Part shown: in pieces, positions 1 through 10,870 of the stretch | Position numbering within the stretch: position 1 is the stretch's first letter | Layout of the letters: each line of letters opens with the position of its first letter | The notes under the pieces: generated by a model | What the model saw: only the letters and a program-made list of their open reading frames with translations | Told to the model about the DNA's origin: nothing | Databases searched by the model: none | Source: Alviniconcha marisindica | Taxonomy: Eukaryota > Mollusca > Gastropoda > Provannidae | Length of the DNA stretch: 64,000 nucleotides | Assembly (NCBI GenBank): GCA_018857735.1 | Contig: JABMCL010001612.1 | Coordinates: 620,001-684,000 of the forward strand | Direction: 5' to 3' | Position numbers and translations under genes: made by a program

Positions 1-500
1 GACAAACAACACAGGTCAATGAACTATAATTACCTGCTCACCACAACTTTTGTACAACGAGTGTAGGAGATCAAAATAAAAACATATATAACTGAGGATT
101 TTGCTGTAATTAAAATGCCCCGCTGATTTCATAGTGAAGCTGGAGAACTAGTTTTTACAGCCATTCACTCAACGACCCGACACACGCCTACACACCTCGA
201 AACCAAATTTCAAATTTGTACGTCTGACTGTGGTAATTAATTATTGTTCAAGGTGTTCGTTTTCCAAATTCAGCAGAATCAAGGAAGCATAATACAACAA
301 AATCCTCAATACAACAAAATCCTCAATTATTAAAAGGGGGTACGTCCTTTTTTGGGAGGGGTGGTGGTGTTCTACCTGTGGGACTAAACATGTTTCGAGA
401 GGGCTGATACCCCTTTAAAAGCAGATGGATTAACCTGTTCACTGCCAATATTTTGCATTTTTGATGCAGCTTCCTTAATTCTAACAATAGTCTCGAGAAA
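1..500. other. No gene recognised at left edge
   Basis: AT-rich sequence with no supported exon. A short phrase (tacaacaaaatcctcaat) occurs twice in tandem near 290-330. Further exons of the minus-strand MACPF gene would be expected here or beyond the left edge, but I could not see one. Confidence 0.4.
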
Positions 501-514
501 AGATTAAGTTAACC

Positions 515-650
515 AGAGAAGCTGCAAATCAAGCAGAAAAATGCACAGCATCGCCTATAAGCAGATAGAGAATGACTCGAAAAGCTGCAATTCAAGCAGA
601 AAAATGCACACAGCACTGTCTATAAGCAGATAGAAAATGACTTGACATAA
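515..650. repeat. Two-copy tandem repeat, about 64 bp
   Basis: Two adjacent diverged copies of a unit containing 'aagctgcaa', 'caagcagaaaaatgcac' and 'tataagcagatag'. It lies in the presumed intron just downstream, on the minus strand, of the MACPF exon at 717-999. Confidence 0.75.
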
Positions 651-716
651 TTCTGACGTCCTAGAGGCAGGGGAAATGGTTACATGGCGACATGTTCCGA
701 CTGACTTAGCGCCCAC

Positions 717-999
717 CTTGCTGCCGACGTAGAGACGGAGCGAGGCGAGCAGGATCCCGCCGTAGGTGATGCTGCGAACGAAATGGGTGCCCAGGTAGTT
801 GGGGCTGAGCAGGTCCCAGTCCTCAATGGGCTCTGTCGACCCGTGAAGCGTCTCCGTGAACGTCTCGTAGGTGGACTTGACCAGGATCTCCACGTAGTTG
901 TCACGCCTCTGGATGTCCCTGAGGTAGTCTCCGGACGCCCCGATCTTCAGGACTCCAGACTTCACCCGCAGCGATACGTCCTCCGATATACCCAGAAAA
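717..999 (-). CDS. Internal exon of a MACPF-domain (SNTX/neoverrucotoxin-like) protein, partial gene
   Basis: Read on the minus strand, a 283-bp open exon runs from an acceptor (pyrimidine-rich stretch ending TTTCAG, just above 999) to a donor AAG|GTGGGC at 717/716. The frame encodes a beta-rich segment with KSGVLKIGASGDYLRD, then LSPNYLGTHFVRSITYGG. A Y-x-G-T-H-[FY]-V segment followed by a Tyr-Gly-Gly turn is the hallmark of the MACPF core. The spacing of the Gly-rich YL-D element before it most resembles the stonustoxin/neoverrucotoxin-like branch, whose members occur widely in fish and molluscs and need not be venom components. What is seen is the motif and splice sites; the family branch is inferred. 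No transmembrane or signal segment lies in this exon. Only two exons are identified, so completeness and function are unknown. Confidence 0.62.
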
Positions 1000-1261
1000 C
1001 TGAAATGAAGCCACTCGAGTAGGGTATCTTCTCTCTCTCTCTCTCTCTCCTTTTTTTTTTTTTTTTTTTTCGTCGTTTTTCATGATGACGACAAAACTAT
1101 ATTTTCATTGCTCATGAGTCTTCTTGTGCCTCACGGGTTGCACGGGGTTTGCATGTGCGTTCATGTTGAGGGTAGTGTCACCCTGCTAGAAACGTTTACA
1201 GTTACCTTCTACAAGAAACAAAACAAATCTAGATTTACCGTCGATTTGACTGCTGTTGGAT

Positions 1262-1431
1262 GGTAGTGAGACGCAGACTGAGCGAGACAGACAGGCAGGC
1301 AGGCAGGCAGAGACATGCAGAGACACAGCGAGAAAGGGTGACAGCAAAAGACAGAGAAAGACCAATAAACAGAGAGAGACCGAGCCAGACAGACAGGGAC
1401 AGAGAGGGGCAGAGACAGAGAGAGACCGATA

Positions 1432-1486
<55 letters not shown>
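1262..1486. repeat. Purine-rich GACA/GAGA tract followed by (CA)n
   Basis: Degenerate GACAG/GAGAGA repeats run into a pure (CA)n block at about 1435-1485. The phrase 'gacagcaaaagacagagaaagaccaataaa' (split here by variants) recurs near 2512-2545, so the two tracts are related. Long open frames here encode only Arg/Glu or Cys/Val dipeptides and are not genes. Confidence 0.9.
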
Positions 1487-1488
<2 letters not shown>

Positions 1489-2019
1489 TAGGAATTTTGC
1501 CTAAGATCAGTCAGTAGTCTAGGAGATGTATCGTTTTTGTAATTTCTCATAAAAGGCGACCCATCTTTTCTTGTTACAAAAAACAACATCAGCAGCAACA
1601 AGAATGAGATACACAAAAACGAACTAAGACAAATTAAAGCATGCCAGGCCCCGCGATTCTGGAGCAAAGGAGAGCAAGGAAAATGCATACAAAGAAAAGA
1701 AGTGAATAGTATATACATCCACGAATATGTATATGCCGACATCGAGTATGAAACAAAACCCTTCAAACGTAACAGCTAACGGGTGACAGGGAGAACCAAG
1801 AGGGAGAAAAATTATATCCAGGACAGGATTGTTCTACAGATTGTCCCTAATATGCCTTCTAGCATCTGAGAACATTAAGCAGAATGTATGTATGGCAGAT
1901 TCATTAGTTTTATTTACGCCCAAAGACCCCGGTGAAGTTACAGTCCCTCGTGTTGTTCAAGCCATAACCGCACGGGTGACAACTGTCACGTTTTGTTTCG
2001 TTCCCTTTTCCGGGCACCA

Positions 2020-2240
2020 TTCTTAATGAATATTCACCAGGCAGATCGAAAACGAGGTTGAGCATACTTTCATTTTTATTTTTATTTTAAAGGGGGGGGG
2101 GAGGGGGAGGGAGAGAGTGGTTCAGAAGACCAGGGCCGGTGATGAATATTCACGAGGCAGATCGAAAACGAGGTAGAGCAAACCTTCTCTATTTAAAAAC
2201 AAAGTGAGGGGAGAAGACTGGTTCAGGAGACCAGTACAGA
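2020..2240. repeat. Two-copy tandem duplication, about 125 bp
   Basis: The segment with 'aatgaatattcac', 'gaggcagatcgaaaacgag' and 'ggttcag-agaccag' appears twice, near 2026-2132 and 2140-2234. The first copy has a poly-G insertion. Confidence 0.75.
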
Positions 2241-2504
2241 CAAAAATGGGCTGCCTAAGCCGGAGGTGTGAGGACTGCAACAGTGTAAGGGTTACTTTCA
2301 GCCCTTGTGGCCTACTGTGAATTGTGGCAAGGTCAGACCCCGGAGGTGGACATCCAGCTGTCCGAGTGGCGGGAGACACAGCACCTGCATTTTATTTCTG
2401 GACATGCAGGGGAACCGTCGCACAGCCGTATGGAACAGCTAAGTTCGCCTGGCTCATCGAGTTCTAACAGAGGCCTAATAAAAGCCATAACAAAAGAACA
2501 TAAG

Positions 2505-2580
2505 AAGAAAGGTGACAGCAAAAGACAGAGAAAGACCAATAAAAAGAGAGAGGCCGAGACAGGAACACAGAGAGGCAGTG

Positions 2581-2640
<60 letters not shown>
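2505..2640. repeat. GACA/GAGA-rich repeat with (GA)n block
   Basis: Second, diverged copy of the purine-rich tract at 1262-1435, ending in a pure (GA)n run of about 55 bp at 2585-2639. Confidence 0.88.
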
Positions 2641-2644
<4 letters not shown>

Positions 2645-2875
2645 CAAAAGAACAACCCCGTTCACCAAGATACATGCAAACAAAGAGCCTGACGAAACAA
2701 ACACATCGGAGTTGCACTCTGGACCTTGCTGACGGGTGGTTTCCAACGAGTAACAAAATGCGCCTATGGAAGTAGTTTCGTAACACAGACACGGAAGCAA
2801 AACAACGAAAATGCCCATGGCAGGGTCAACGTCACCGCACTGCCCTTGAAACAGTTTCATACTGTCAATAGAGTA

Positions 2876-2935
2876 AGTAAGTAAGTTGGTGTTTTACGCC
2901 CAATCAACCAGTGCGGTTATATCAGGGCGACTGTC
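2876..2935 (+). mobile_element. Short interspersed repeat fragment ('tttacgcccaatcaacca' family)
   Basis: The string around 'gttttacgcccaatcaacc', followed by 'gttatatcagggcgactg', recurs in diverged form at about 63530-63583 ('gttttacatccggtcaacc', then 'gttatatcagggcgactg'). A 55-bp match at two distant sites shows an interspersed element. I associate this sequence with gastropod genomes but cannot name the family. Confidence 0.6.
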
Positions 2936-3284
2936 AATAGGGAAGTCAGTACAAAGGCATAAACATTGCAACGCAACCCCACTCCCCGCCCCTCCTCTCA
3001 CCCCCCTTCCCTTCCCCCTCCTCCCTCCCTAGCCACCCCGCTTTCCTGAGCTGCCCTCGTAGTTTACAGATTATTCATTGATCACAGTGAAACCGCTGGC
3101 AAAGAACAATGCAAACAAATCGTAGGCTAGGCTAGGCTTTCCTAGTACCTATTACCAAGTTGTCTTCTAGGAATATGGGGCTATTGTCGTGGAGGCTGGT
3201 GGGAGACCTACGGCTGTCAGCCCCGTTAATTATTAAGGTTTTTCAAAGCGATATAGCAGCCCTTTCTGTTCTTTCGCTAACGAT

Positions 3285-3830
3285 AGATGGCAAAAGACAC
3301 TGGACAGTGTCCATTCGCCACAACTGCCTTTTTTCTTTGGTCGATAAGAGGGGGCCTGCGTGACGATCTTTGCTGAACGATTGTTGGACATGAAAATGCA
3401 GAGAGTAATGAATCAAAAAGGAAATACAATGGTGTTACAAGGCGGAGGCGCGGGTGGCTCCCATAAGGGCGGTATTCTTGTTCAAATATTCCATTGTAAT
3501 GAGACGTGCACCTTCTGGTGCAAAGGCACTCTGGACAGCGTCCATTCTCCACGACTGCCTTTCTTTCACTGGTCGATAAGAGGGCGCCTGCGTGACGATC
3601 TTCTGTGAACGACTGCTGGACATGAAAATGCAGAGTGTAAGGAATTAAAAATGCAGAGTGTAAGGAATTAAAAATGCAGAATTAAAAATGCAGAGTGTAA
3701 GGAATTAAAAATGCAGAGTGTAAGGAATTAAAAAGGGAATACAGCGGTGTTAAAAGGCGGAGGCGCGGGTGGCCTCCCGTAAGGCTGGTCTATGGCCAGG
3801 TATTCCACTGGAATGACATTCGCACCTTCT
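3285..3830. repeat. Direct duplication of about 240-310 bp overlapping the MACPF exon donor
   Basis: Copy 1 (about 3292-3520) and copy 2 (about 3527-3830) share in order: 'ctggacag-gtccattc', 'ggtcgataagagggg/cgcctgcgtgacgatctt', 'gacatgaaaatgcagag', 'ggcggaggcgcgggtgg', and 'attccattg/ctgg-aatgaga/catt-gcaccttctgg'. The final phrase is the 3' end and splice donor of the MACPF exon, so copy 1 carries a duplicated exon end. Copy 2 has an internal expansion of a unit of about 24 bp (aatgcagagtgtaaggaatt) at 3627-3738. Confidence 0.8.
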
Positions 3831-4019
3831 GGCCTCCGAGTCGTTGCGGATGAGCCTGAAGTCCGACGTGACGTAACTGCGGTGGATCCGGATGGGGGTC
3901 CGGATGGTGTCCTGGGGGAAGATGTCCACCCCGACCTGCGCCGTGAACAGGTCGAACGTCCTCCCCAGCAGCATGGGGATGATATACGGGTAGATGATCG
4001 TGCTGGCTGTGCCCAGCAT
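3826..4019 (-). CDS. Upstream exon of the MACPF (SNTX-like) gene
   Basis: On the minus strand an open frame ends at a good donor AAG|GTGCGA (3826/3825). It encodes IIPMLLGRTFDLFTAQ followed by a D-x-F-P-Q segment. A Leu-Gly-Arg-x-Phe-Asp-Leu start followed by an 'I/FP' strand is how SNTX-like and other MACPF proteins begin their domain. This exon lies about 2.8 kb upstream of the exon at 717-999 in the right order and orientation. Its 5' edge is uncertain: either an ATG at 4019-4017 starts the protein, or an acceptor CACAG at 4011-4007 starts the exon at 4006. The edge is embedded in tandem copies of itself that continue to 6240. Confidence 0.5.
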
Positions 4020-4760
4020 TGTTACAGGCCGGACTTTCCTGGAAACGAAAAGGGTGTATATATGTACGCGTAGATGAAAAGGGTGTTACACCCAGTACTG
4101 CCACAGGCTGAATGTTCATGGAAAATAAACGTATTTAATGGTGTTCGGGTAAATGATTGCGCTGGCTCTGCCCAGCATTTCCACAGGCTGGACTTTCCTG
4201 GAATTGACCCTGAAGGCGGTGATTGATGTACGGGTAGATGGTCGTGGTGATTATACCCAGCATTGCTGCAGGCTGAACTTTCCTGGAACTGATCATGAAG
4301 GTGGTGGTTGATATACGGGTAGATGACTGTGCTAGTTGTTATACACAACACTGCTACGTTACAGGCTGGACTATCCTGGAACGGATCATGAAGGTGGTGG
4401 TTGATATACGGGTAGATGACTGTGCTGGTTGTTATGCACAACATTGCTACGTTACAGGCTGGACTATCCTGGAACTGATCATGAAGGTGGTGGTTGATAT
4501 ACGGGTAGATGATCGTGCTGGCTAAGATACCCAACATTGCTACAGGCTGGGCTACCCTGGGACGGAACATGAAGTTGGTTGCTATACGGGTATATGATCG
4601 TGCTGGCTAAGATACCCAACATTGCTACAGGCTGGGCTACCCTGGGACGGAACATGAATTTGGTTGCTCACGTACCGGTAGATGAACGTTCTGGTTATTT
4701 TACCGAACACTGCTACAAGCTCATCTACCCTGGACCTGAAAACGAGGGTGGTAGTTCATG
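4020..4760. repeat. Diverged minisatellite (80-100 bp units) seeded from the MACPF exon edge
   Basis: About seven diverged units each contain 'gatatacgggtagatga-cgtgctgg' and 'aca-tgctacaggctgg-ct-tcctgga'. The same string forms the 5' edge of the exon at 3826-4019 (near 3978-4035). The array therefore contains repeated copies of an exon boundary. It grades into the homogeneous 83-bp array to the right. Confidence 0.8.
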
Positions 4761-6240
4761 ACGTGGCCTACTGCTAGATCATCGTGCTGGCTGTGCCATG
4801 CTAAGCATTGCTACTGGACTGAAAACGAGGGTGGCAGTTCATGACGTGGCCTACTGCTAGATCATCGTGCTGGCTGTGCCATGCTAAGCATTGCTACTGG
4901 ACTGAAAACGAGGGTGGCAGTTCATGACGTGGCCTACTGCTAGATCATCGTGCTGGCTGTGCCATGCCAAGCATTGCTACTGGACTGAAAACGAGGGTGG
5001 CAGTTCATGACGTGGCCTACTGCTAGATCATCGTGCTGGCTGTGCCATGCCAAGCATTGCTACTGGACTGAAAACGAGGGTGGTAGTTCATGACGTGGCC
5101 TACTGCTAGATCATCGTGCTGGCTGTGCCATGCCAAGCATTGCTACTGGACTGAAAACGAGGGTGGTAGTTCATGACGTGGCCTACTGCTAGATCATCGT
5201 GCTGGCTGTGCCATGCCAAGCATTGCTACTGGACTGAAAACGAGGGTGGCAGTTCATGACGTGGCCTACTGCTAGATCATCGTGCTGGCTGTGCCATGCC
5301 AAGCATTGCTACTGGACTGAAAACGAGGGTGGCAGTTCATGACGTGGCCTACTGCTAGATCATCGTGCTGGCTGTGCCATGCCAAGCATTGCTACTGGAC
5401 TGAAAACAAAGGGGGTAGTTTCTGTGACATTTGGCCACGGGGCTATTATTATCTGCTGGGTCCCTAAACTTGGGCAAACTGGACTGAAAAACGGGGGTTC
5501 TTTTTAGTTCATAAACTCTGTTCCTATGTTTTAGAAAATTCCGTCTTTTTGTCCACCAAGATTGTTTCTGGACCTGAAAAGGGGGGTTAGTTCCTGACAC
5601 GGCCTATTTGCAAAAGATTACGTATTTTTGGCTTTTAAACATTGCTACTGGACTGAAAACGAGGGTGGTAGTTCATGACGTGGCCTACTGCTAGATCATC
5701 GTGCTGGCTGTGCCATGCCAAGCATTGCTACTGGACTGAAAACGAGGGTGGTAGTTCATGACGTGGCCTACTGCTAGATCATCGTGCTGGCTGTGCCATG
5801 CCAAGCATTGCTACTGGACTGAAAACGAGGGTGGCAGTTCATGACGTGGCCTACTGCTAGATCATCGTGCTGGCTGTGCCATGCCAAGCATTGCTACTGG
5901 ACTGAAAACGAGGGTGGCAGTTCATGACGTGGCCTACTGCTAGATCATCGTGCTGGCTGTGCCATGCCAAGCATTGCTACTGGACTGAAAACGAGGGTGG
6001 TAGTTCATGACGTGGCCTACTGCTAGATCATCGTGCTGGCTGTGCCATGCCAAGCATTGCTACTGGACTGAAAACGAGGGTGGTAGTTCATGACGTGGCC
6101 TACTGCTAGATCATCGTGCTGGCTGTGCCATGCCAAGCATTGCTACTGGACTGAAAACGAGGGTGGTAGTTCATGACGTGGCCTACTGCTAGATCATCGT
6201 GCTGGCTGTGCCATGCCAAGCATTGCTACGGGCTAGACTT
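4730..6240. repeat. 83-bp minisatellite in two blocks
   Basis: Nearly identical 83-bp units (for example 'acgtggcctactgctagatc' at 4761 and 4844) form a block of about eight units to 5405. About 230 bp of diverged sequence follows, then about seven more units at 5640-6235. The diverged spacer (5440-5590) resembles the sequence after the second block (6298-6450), both carrying 'gggctattattat' and 'ctttttgtccacc'. Block plus flank was therefore probably duplicated as a larger unit. Units differ mainly at ggtggc/tagttc and atgct/caagc. Confidence 0.95.
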
Positions 6241-7500
6241 TCTACGACACTAATGTGACCGGGCTAGACTTTCTGTGACACTAATGTGACCAGTCTAGGG
6301 CTATTATTATACTGCAGGGTGCTAAACTTGGCGAATCATGAACTGAAACTAATAGGTTCTGTTTCAGATTAATGATTACTCTGTTCAACTATGTAAACTG
6401 TATGAAGAATTACCTCTTTTTGTCCACCTGATTGTTTCATCGACGCATTCCGTGTAAAAGATGTTACGCTACTGTACACGCGCACAAGTTGACAGTAAAT
6501 TACTGTATCTTTTGGCATAGTAACATTCAACAGAAAGCAGCATGGGCAACGAGCTTTCTCTTACTCAGTTGCTGATTTCCTCCCATCCTCTGTCAGACAC
6601 AACTCATCATTTTAACCTTTCAAATCCAACCTTAAAACCTTATTCTTCAAACAGAATTTGGACTGCTGAACAAGTTAACGATTCTGGCTATCATGGTGCT
6701 TTTTCGGTGTGTGTGTGTTTGTATGCGTGTGGGGGAGAGAGATAGAGAGAGAAAGAGAGAGAGTAAGGGAAGGGGAGAGAGGGGATCGAGAGAGAGAGGG
6801 AGGAGTGTGGAGAAAGATCACATTGTTGCATTGACTTATCTCTTTTCCTGGATTTTGTGTTACGTTGTTCACACTACAGCGCTTTGTGCTTTCGAAGAGT
6901 ATATAGACACTCTCAAAAAAACCTCATTATTGCTCTTGTTATTATTATTATCATCATATAAATTGTACTTACCAACTCTTGGCTTGTATCCAGCACCACC
7001 AGCTGTCGCCAAGTGGAAACCCCTTCAGAAATTTTTCTCTCACTCAGCCATATTTATTATGGTCAGCCGACATATCCATACGTTGATCTTGAAAGATTAA
7101 GTTGCCACATAAAAGGCCTGGATCAACGGGGGCAGCAGAACGTCTACCTATCAGTCTAGCCGAACGATGTGCCAAAGCCTCAAACTCTACCTCCAGTGCG
7201 TATACTTCGCTTTCTCTTACAGCATCTTTGCAATTGTTAGCGCACGGTTAAACAACACAAAGGAAGAGAGCAGAATCGGCTGTTACGCTGATGCGCTGTT
7301 CATCCACAATGAATCGGGGACAGAGGGAGGGGCGGGCGACTGTCATTTATAGCGTTACCGGCGGGACAGCGCCTATCGCAGTTTTGGACGAGGACATAAA
7401 ACCATCGTTCTCAGTCGGCAAGACAATTAAGGTTTACGATTGATCCACGCCAAGAAAGACAGACTGCGGGCATATTCCTCTTTTTGGTTTTCACAGATTA
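6241..7500. other. No gene recognised
   Basis: AT-rich intergenic sequence. It contains a GT-rich patch and a GAGAG-rich patch near 6700-6805. The short open frames show no domain or supported splice sites. Confidence 0.45.
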
Positions 7501-7504
7501 CGTG

Positions 7505-7508
7505 GAGG

Positions 7509-7574
<66 letters not shown>

Positions 7575-7593
7575 TCAACTCGAAAACTTTATT

Positions 7594-7652
<59 letters not shown>
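7505..7652. repeat. Two (GA)n microsatellites
   Basis: Pure GA runs at about 7510-7571 and 7599-7651, separated by about 28 bp of unique sequence. Confidence 0.95.
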
Positions 7653-7655
<3 letters not shown>

Positions 7656-7802
7656 AACACATTTTCTCCATACTAAGTGCAAGGTACAAACTACAAGTGG
7701 ACACGGATATTGTTGTATTAATTTCAATCTGTGCTCTTGAAACAGTAAATTCGATACAAGAACAACAGCACAGTTTTCAGATCCGGCTGCCTGACATACC
7801 TG

Positions 7803-7817
7803 TGTGTGTATATATGT

Positions 7818-7897
<80 letters not shown>

Positions 7898-7968
7898 TGT
7901 GTCGTGTGTGGTGTCGTGCGTGGTGTGTGTGTGTGTGTGTGTGTGTGTTGTGTGTGTGTGTGTGTGTG

Positions 7969-8031
<63 letters not shown>
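7803..8031. repeat. Compound microsatellite (TG)n-(TGCG)n-(TG)n-(GA)n
   Basis: TG repeats, a run of about 11 'cgtg' tetramers (7856-7899), mixed TG/TCGTG, then pure GA to 8030. The alternating purine-pyrimidine part is of Z-DNA-prone composition. Confidence 0.95.
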
Positions 8032-8032
<1 letters not shown>

Positions 8033-8600
8033 TCCTGAACGTGGCTCCACAGTCACTATCAAAATTGTGTTTATAAAGGCATTTAAGCTCAATTATACAG
8101 AAGAAGAGGACGATGAAAAGCGACCGCCATCATATAACTTTGCGGCCCTCTTACGTCATTGACGGTGACAAACTCGAAACTGGGAGAGGAAAAGCGTGAC
8201 CGCTGAGGAACCCACGCTGGGTTAAACATCGGAGATTCGTATAATTATAGCTTCCCGAGACAGCTACCTCTGAAGCTAATTGAGTATTCATAGCTGCAAC
8301 AATAACCCAACTGGTACAGCTGGTGGTAGGACGGGAGAAATGCCCCTCTCTGTGCGTGGTGTGCGGCCTTTTATCTATGTGTTTCACACCTTTGCACACT
8401 TACACTGACTGGTAAGGTACTAGCTTCTGCCACCGGCCAATCGGAAATAAAGCCAGTGCCCCCCCCCCCCCCCCCCCCCCAACCCCCACACCCTTGCCAT
8501 TTATTTATGTATTTATTCATTTATTTGTTTAGGTTTCAAAAATCAGGCGTGAAAGTACATTATGGTTCTGTGAAGGGGGGAAATAACGACTAGCGCGCAT
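8032..8600. other. No gene recognised; poly-C tract
   Basis: Intergenic sequence with an approximately 20-base poly-C run at 8461-8480 followed by ATTT-rich sequence. No supported exon. Confidence 0.45.
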
Positions 8601-8621
8601 GTAAGGCTTGTTTTCAAACGG

Positions 8622-8719
<98 letters not shown>

Positions 8720-8840
8720 GCGCACGCGCGCACGCACGCACGCGCGCACGCACGCACACGGACGTACACGCACGCACACGCACGCACACACACACACACA
8801 CACGCACACACGCACGCACGCACGCACACACACACACACT
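8622..8840. repeat. Compound microsatellite (CA)n-(CGCA)n
   Basis: CA repeats followed by about 17 CGCA tetramers with CGCG interruptions, then mixed CA/CGCA. It is the mirror-strand counterpart of the tract at 7803-7970. Confidence 0.95.
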
Positions 8841-9140
8841 GTGTACTCTGTATGTCACTTTGTCACTCTCTAGCTTTTCTTCTGTTGGGTGTGGGGGAGG
8901 TTGATTATGACGTCATTTATTTGTAATAATTATTTTACGTAAGTTTTACGTATTATTATATTGGACGTCAGTGAGAGAGCGCGAGAGAAGCGAGAGGGAA
9001 TAACAACGACCTCTTGCATGTACCATCCAAAGGAAAAGAAGAAATAAAACCAGAACCTCTGGCTGTGGCTCGTTTGTTGTTCCTTACTCCCAACCTGAAA
9101 CTTCCACCGACCGTTTACATATAGATACATAGGCAACTCT
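8841..9140. other. No gene recognised
   Basis: Intergenic sequence between a microsatellite and a SINE head. Nothing supported. Confidence 0.4.
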
Positions 9141-9145
9141 CAGCA

Positions 9146-9235
9146 TTGAGCCAGTTTGGCCTAGCGGTAAGGTGTTAAATTGGTAAGCGGAAGGACCTCG
9201 GTTCGATACCACTTCGCCTCGTCTTTCTGTTCAGA
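9146..9235 (+). mobile_element. tRNA-derived SINE head
   Basis: A box A-like 'tggcctagcggtaagg' is followed about 40 bp later by a box B-like 'ggttcgatacc', the internal RNA polymerase III promoter arrangement of tRNAs and tRNA-derived SINEs. I cannot fold it into a convincing tRNA with paired acceptor arms and it lacks a credible anticodon stem, so a SINE head is preferred over a tRNA gene. Non-tRNA sequence continues to about 9360. Confidence 0.55.
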
Positions 9236-9439
9236 AAATTGTGGTTTGTGAACACTGTCTTGTGAGTTTGTCCATCAGTTCCTACTGAAACATTAAACTG
9301 GCTCTCATTGCTGCCCATCTTAATGCAGGAATCATTCTGGTGGTGACAGCGGTGTAGCGATAGGTATATAATCTCCCTCTTCCCCCACCTCCATACCCCT
9401 TCCCCTCTTCTCCCCGTCCCTGATAAGCCTTATGGTTTC

Positions 9440-10835
9440 AAGGTTTTCAAGGTTTTTAAGGTTTTATTGAGCTTTTTGCCCCTGGGGGCTAGAAAGCGAA
9501 GTTACATTCGCACACGACATTCCTTATGAACAAGTACATGAGTTCTTCTAATAAATAACTACCACACTTTATATATAAAAAGAAAAAATGCTCAAACACA
9601 AATCAAAGTTGTAATAAATATGTAAGGCTAAGGCGTAAAAATTAAATATTTCTTATTTCGTTGTGTTTCATTATTGGCTTAATCAAAATAACAAAAATAC
9701 AACTAATAAATTTGGCAAGCTTAACATTCTTAGATTTTGACGTCATATTCATGAGGCTACAAAATTTGGGCACGTTGGGATGATGTGTGTAATATTTATC
9801 AACATACTTAGTACGGTTTCTCTTGACATTTTCGTTGGGACAGTTAAGCAAATAGTGAAATTCATCTCCTACCTCACCACTGTCACAAACAGTACATATT
9901 CTTTCATCCCTTGGAATACCTAACGATCGTCTTTGCTGGATTGGCAGTCTATGGTTACTAAGTCTAAATTTCAATATTCTTTGTCTTAGGATAGATGGGA
10001 AATAGGTTAGATATTCCTCAAAGCAATTTTTTTTTTTAAAATAAACGATAATTACTACAAACACTATTTTCTGCTACTCTGCTTTGCCATTCTTGTATAA
10101 ATTGGTCCATTAGTCTTTGCTTCACTATACGTTTAAAACTTTCGATGGTATGGATTTGGTTAGACCAAATATAAGATAATCCTAAACTATCTAATAACGA
10201 ATGCACTTTCATAAGCCATGGGAGTTTATAATCGCTTGCATAATACAACTTAGAACATAGCTGAAACATTAGGTTAGAAATCTTGGGGGATTCAGAGTGA
10301 GAGGTACTGCACAAACTATACCAAAATCCTAACATCCTGCATTTTGCTTCAATTTCTATCGGATATCTTCCCACTTCCCCAAGCACCATACATGTTGGGG
10401 TTGTAACTTTGACACCTAAGATCAATTTTAAAAACCGAAGCTGTAGTTTGGAGATTCCATCCATCTTCTCGCACGCCCATATTTCACAACCATAGAAAAG
10501 GATTGGGTGCACACATTTTTCAAAAAGTTCTAAAGTTCTAGTGGCAAATTTAGCTGCTGACATTTCCTTAACAATGAAAACATAGCCCTGTTTGCAAGTA
10601 AAAACTGTAACTGTTGTGCCTTTTTAAACTTGTTATTATAGTTAAATTTTACCTCCCAAATATTTATAATCCCAAACAACGTCCACAGTTTCCTCATTAA
10701 AATTGAATTTCGGCATTTTTCTGATCTTCCCCCTTGAAACTATCATGACTTCGGTTTTCCTAACATTAATATCGGGACCCCAGAATTCACAATATACTTT
10801 GAGCATATCTAACGCTCTTCTGTGGACGTTAAATC
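9440..10835 (-). pseudogene. 3' part of a non-LTR retrotransposon reverse-transcriptase ORF, frameshifted
   Basis: Reading leftward on the minus strand: INVRKTEVMIVSRG and DYKYLGG (10.77-10.65 kb, the RT region before the thumb), then HPILFYGCEIWA with FLKLILGVK (10.52-10.40 kb), then the C-terminal zinc-knuckle-like ICTVCDSGEVGDEFHYLLNC near 9.85 kb. These are the conserved end segments of LINE ORF2-type proteins. At least two frameshifts break the frame, near 10.55 kb and at the poly-T run at 10027-10038. The endonuclease and catalytic RT core are absent, so this is a 5'-truncated, inactive copy. The 3' flank repeats 'aaggtttt' near 9438-9465. Confidence 0.85.
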
Positions 10836-10870
10836 AAATCAAATCAAATCAAATAAATCTTTATTATTCA
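10828..10870 (+). repeat. (AAATC)n retroelement-type tail
   Basis: Four or five AAATC units followed by 'aataaatctttattatt' abut the truncated 5' end of the LINE fragment. This looks like the tail of another retroelement joined at this point. Confidence 0.55.

Larger units (their letters stand above)
1000..3825 (-). other. Presumed intron between the two MACPF exons
   Basis: About 2.8 kb with no exon recognised. It holds (CT)n/poly-T near 1030-1072, the GACA/CA-rich tract at 1262-1485, a tandem duplication near 2025-2245, the GA tract at 2585-2640, a short interspersed repeat near 2876, a C-rich patch near 2985-3040 and the duplication at 3285-3830. Confidence 0.45.

Noticed and set aside
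1186..1766. Long open frames of Cys/Val, Thr/His, Ser/Leu or Arg/Glu dipeptides (also near 7.5-8.1, 8.6, 16.7, 44.9 and 57.2 kb)
   Set aside because: They are translations of (CA)n, (GA)n and (TG)n microsatellites with no domain or splice support.
4730..6240. CRISPR-like regular repeat array
   Set aside because: Units are contiguous 83-bp repeats without unique spacers, the genome is eukaryotic, and no cas genes are present.
9146..9235. Functional tRNA gene
   Set aside because: Pol III boxes are present but arms do not pair convincingly and the sequence continues as a SINE body; the same reasoning applies at 11050 and 50290-50352.
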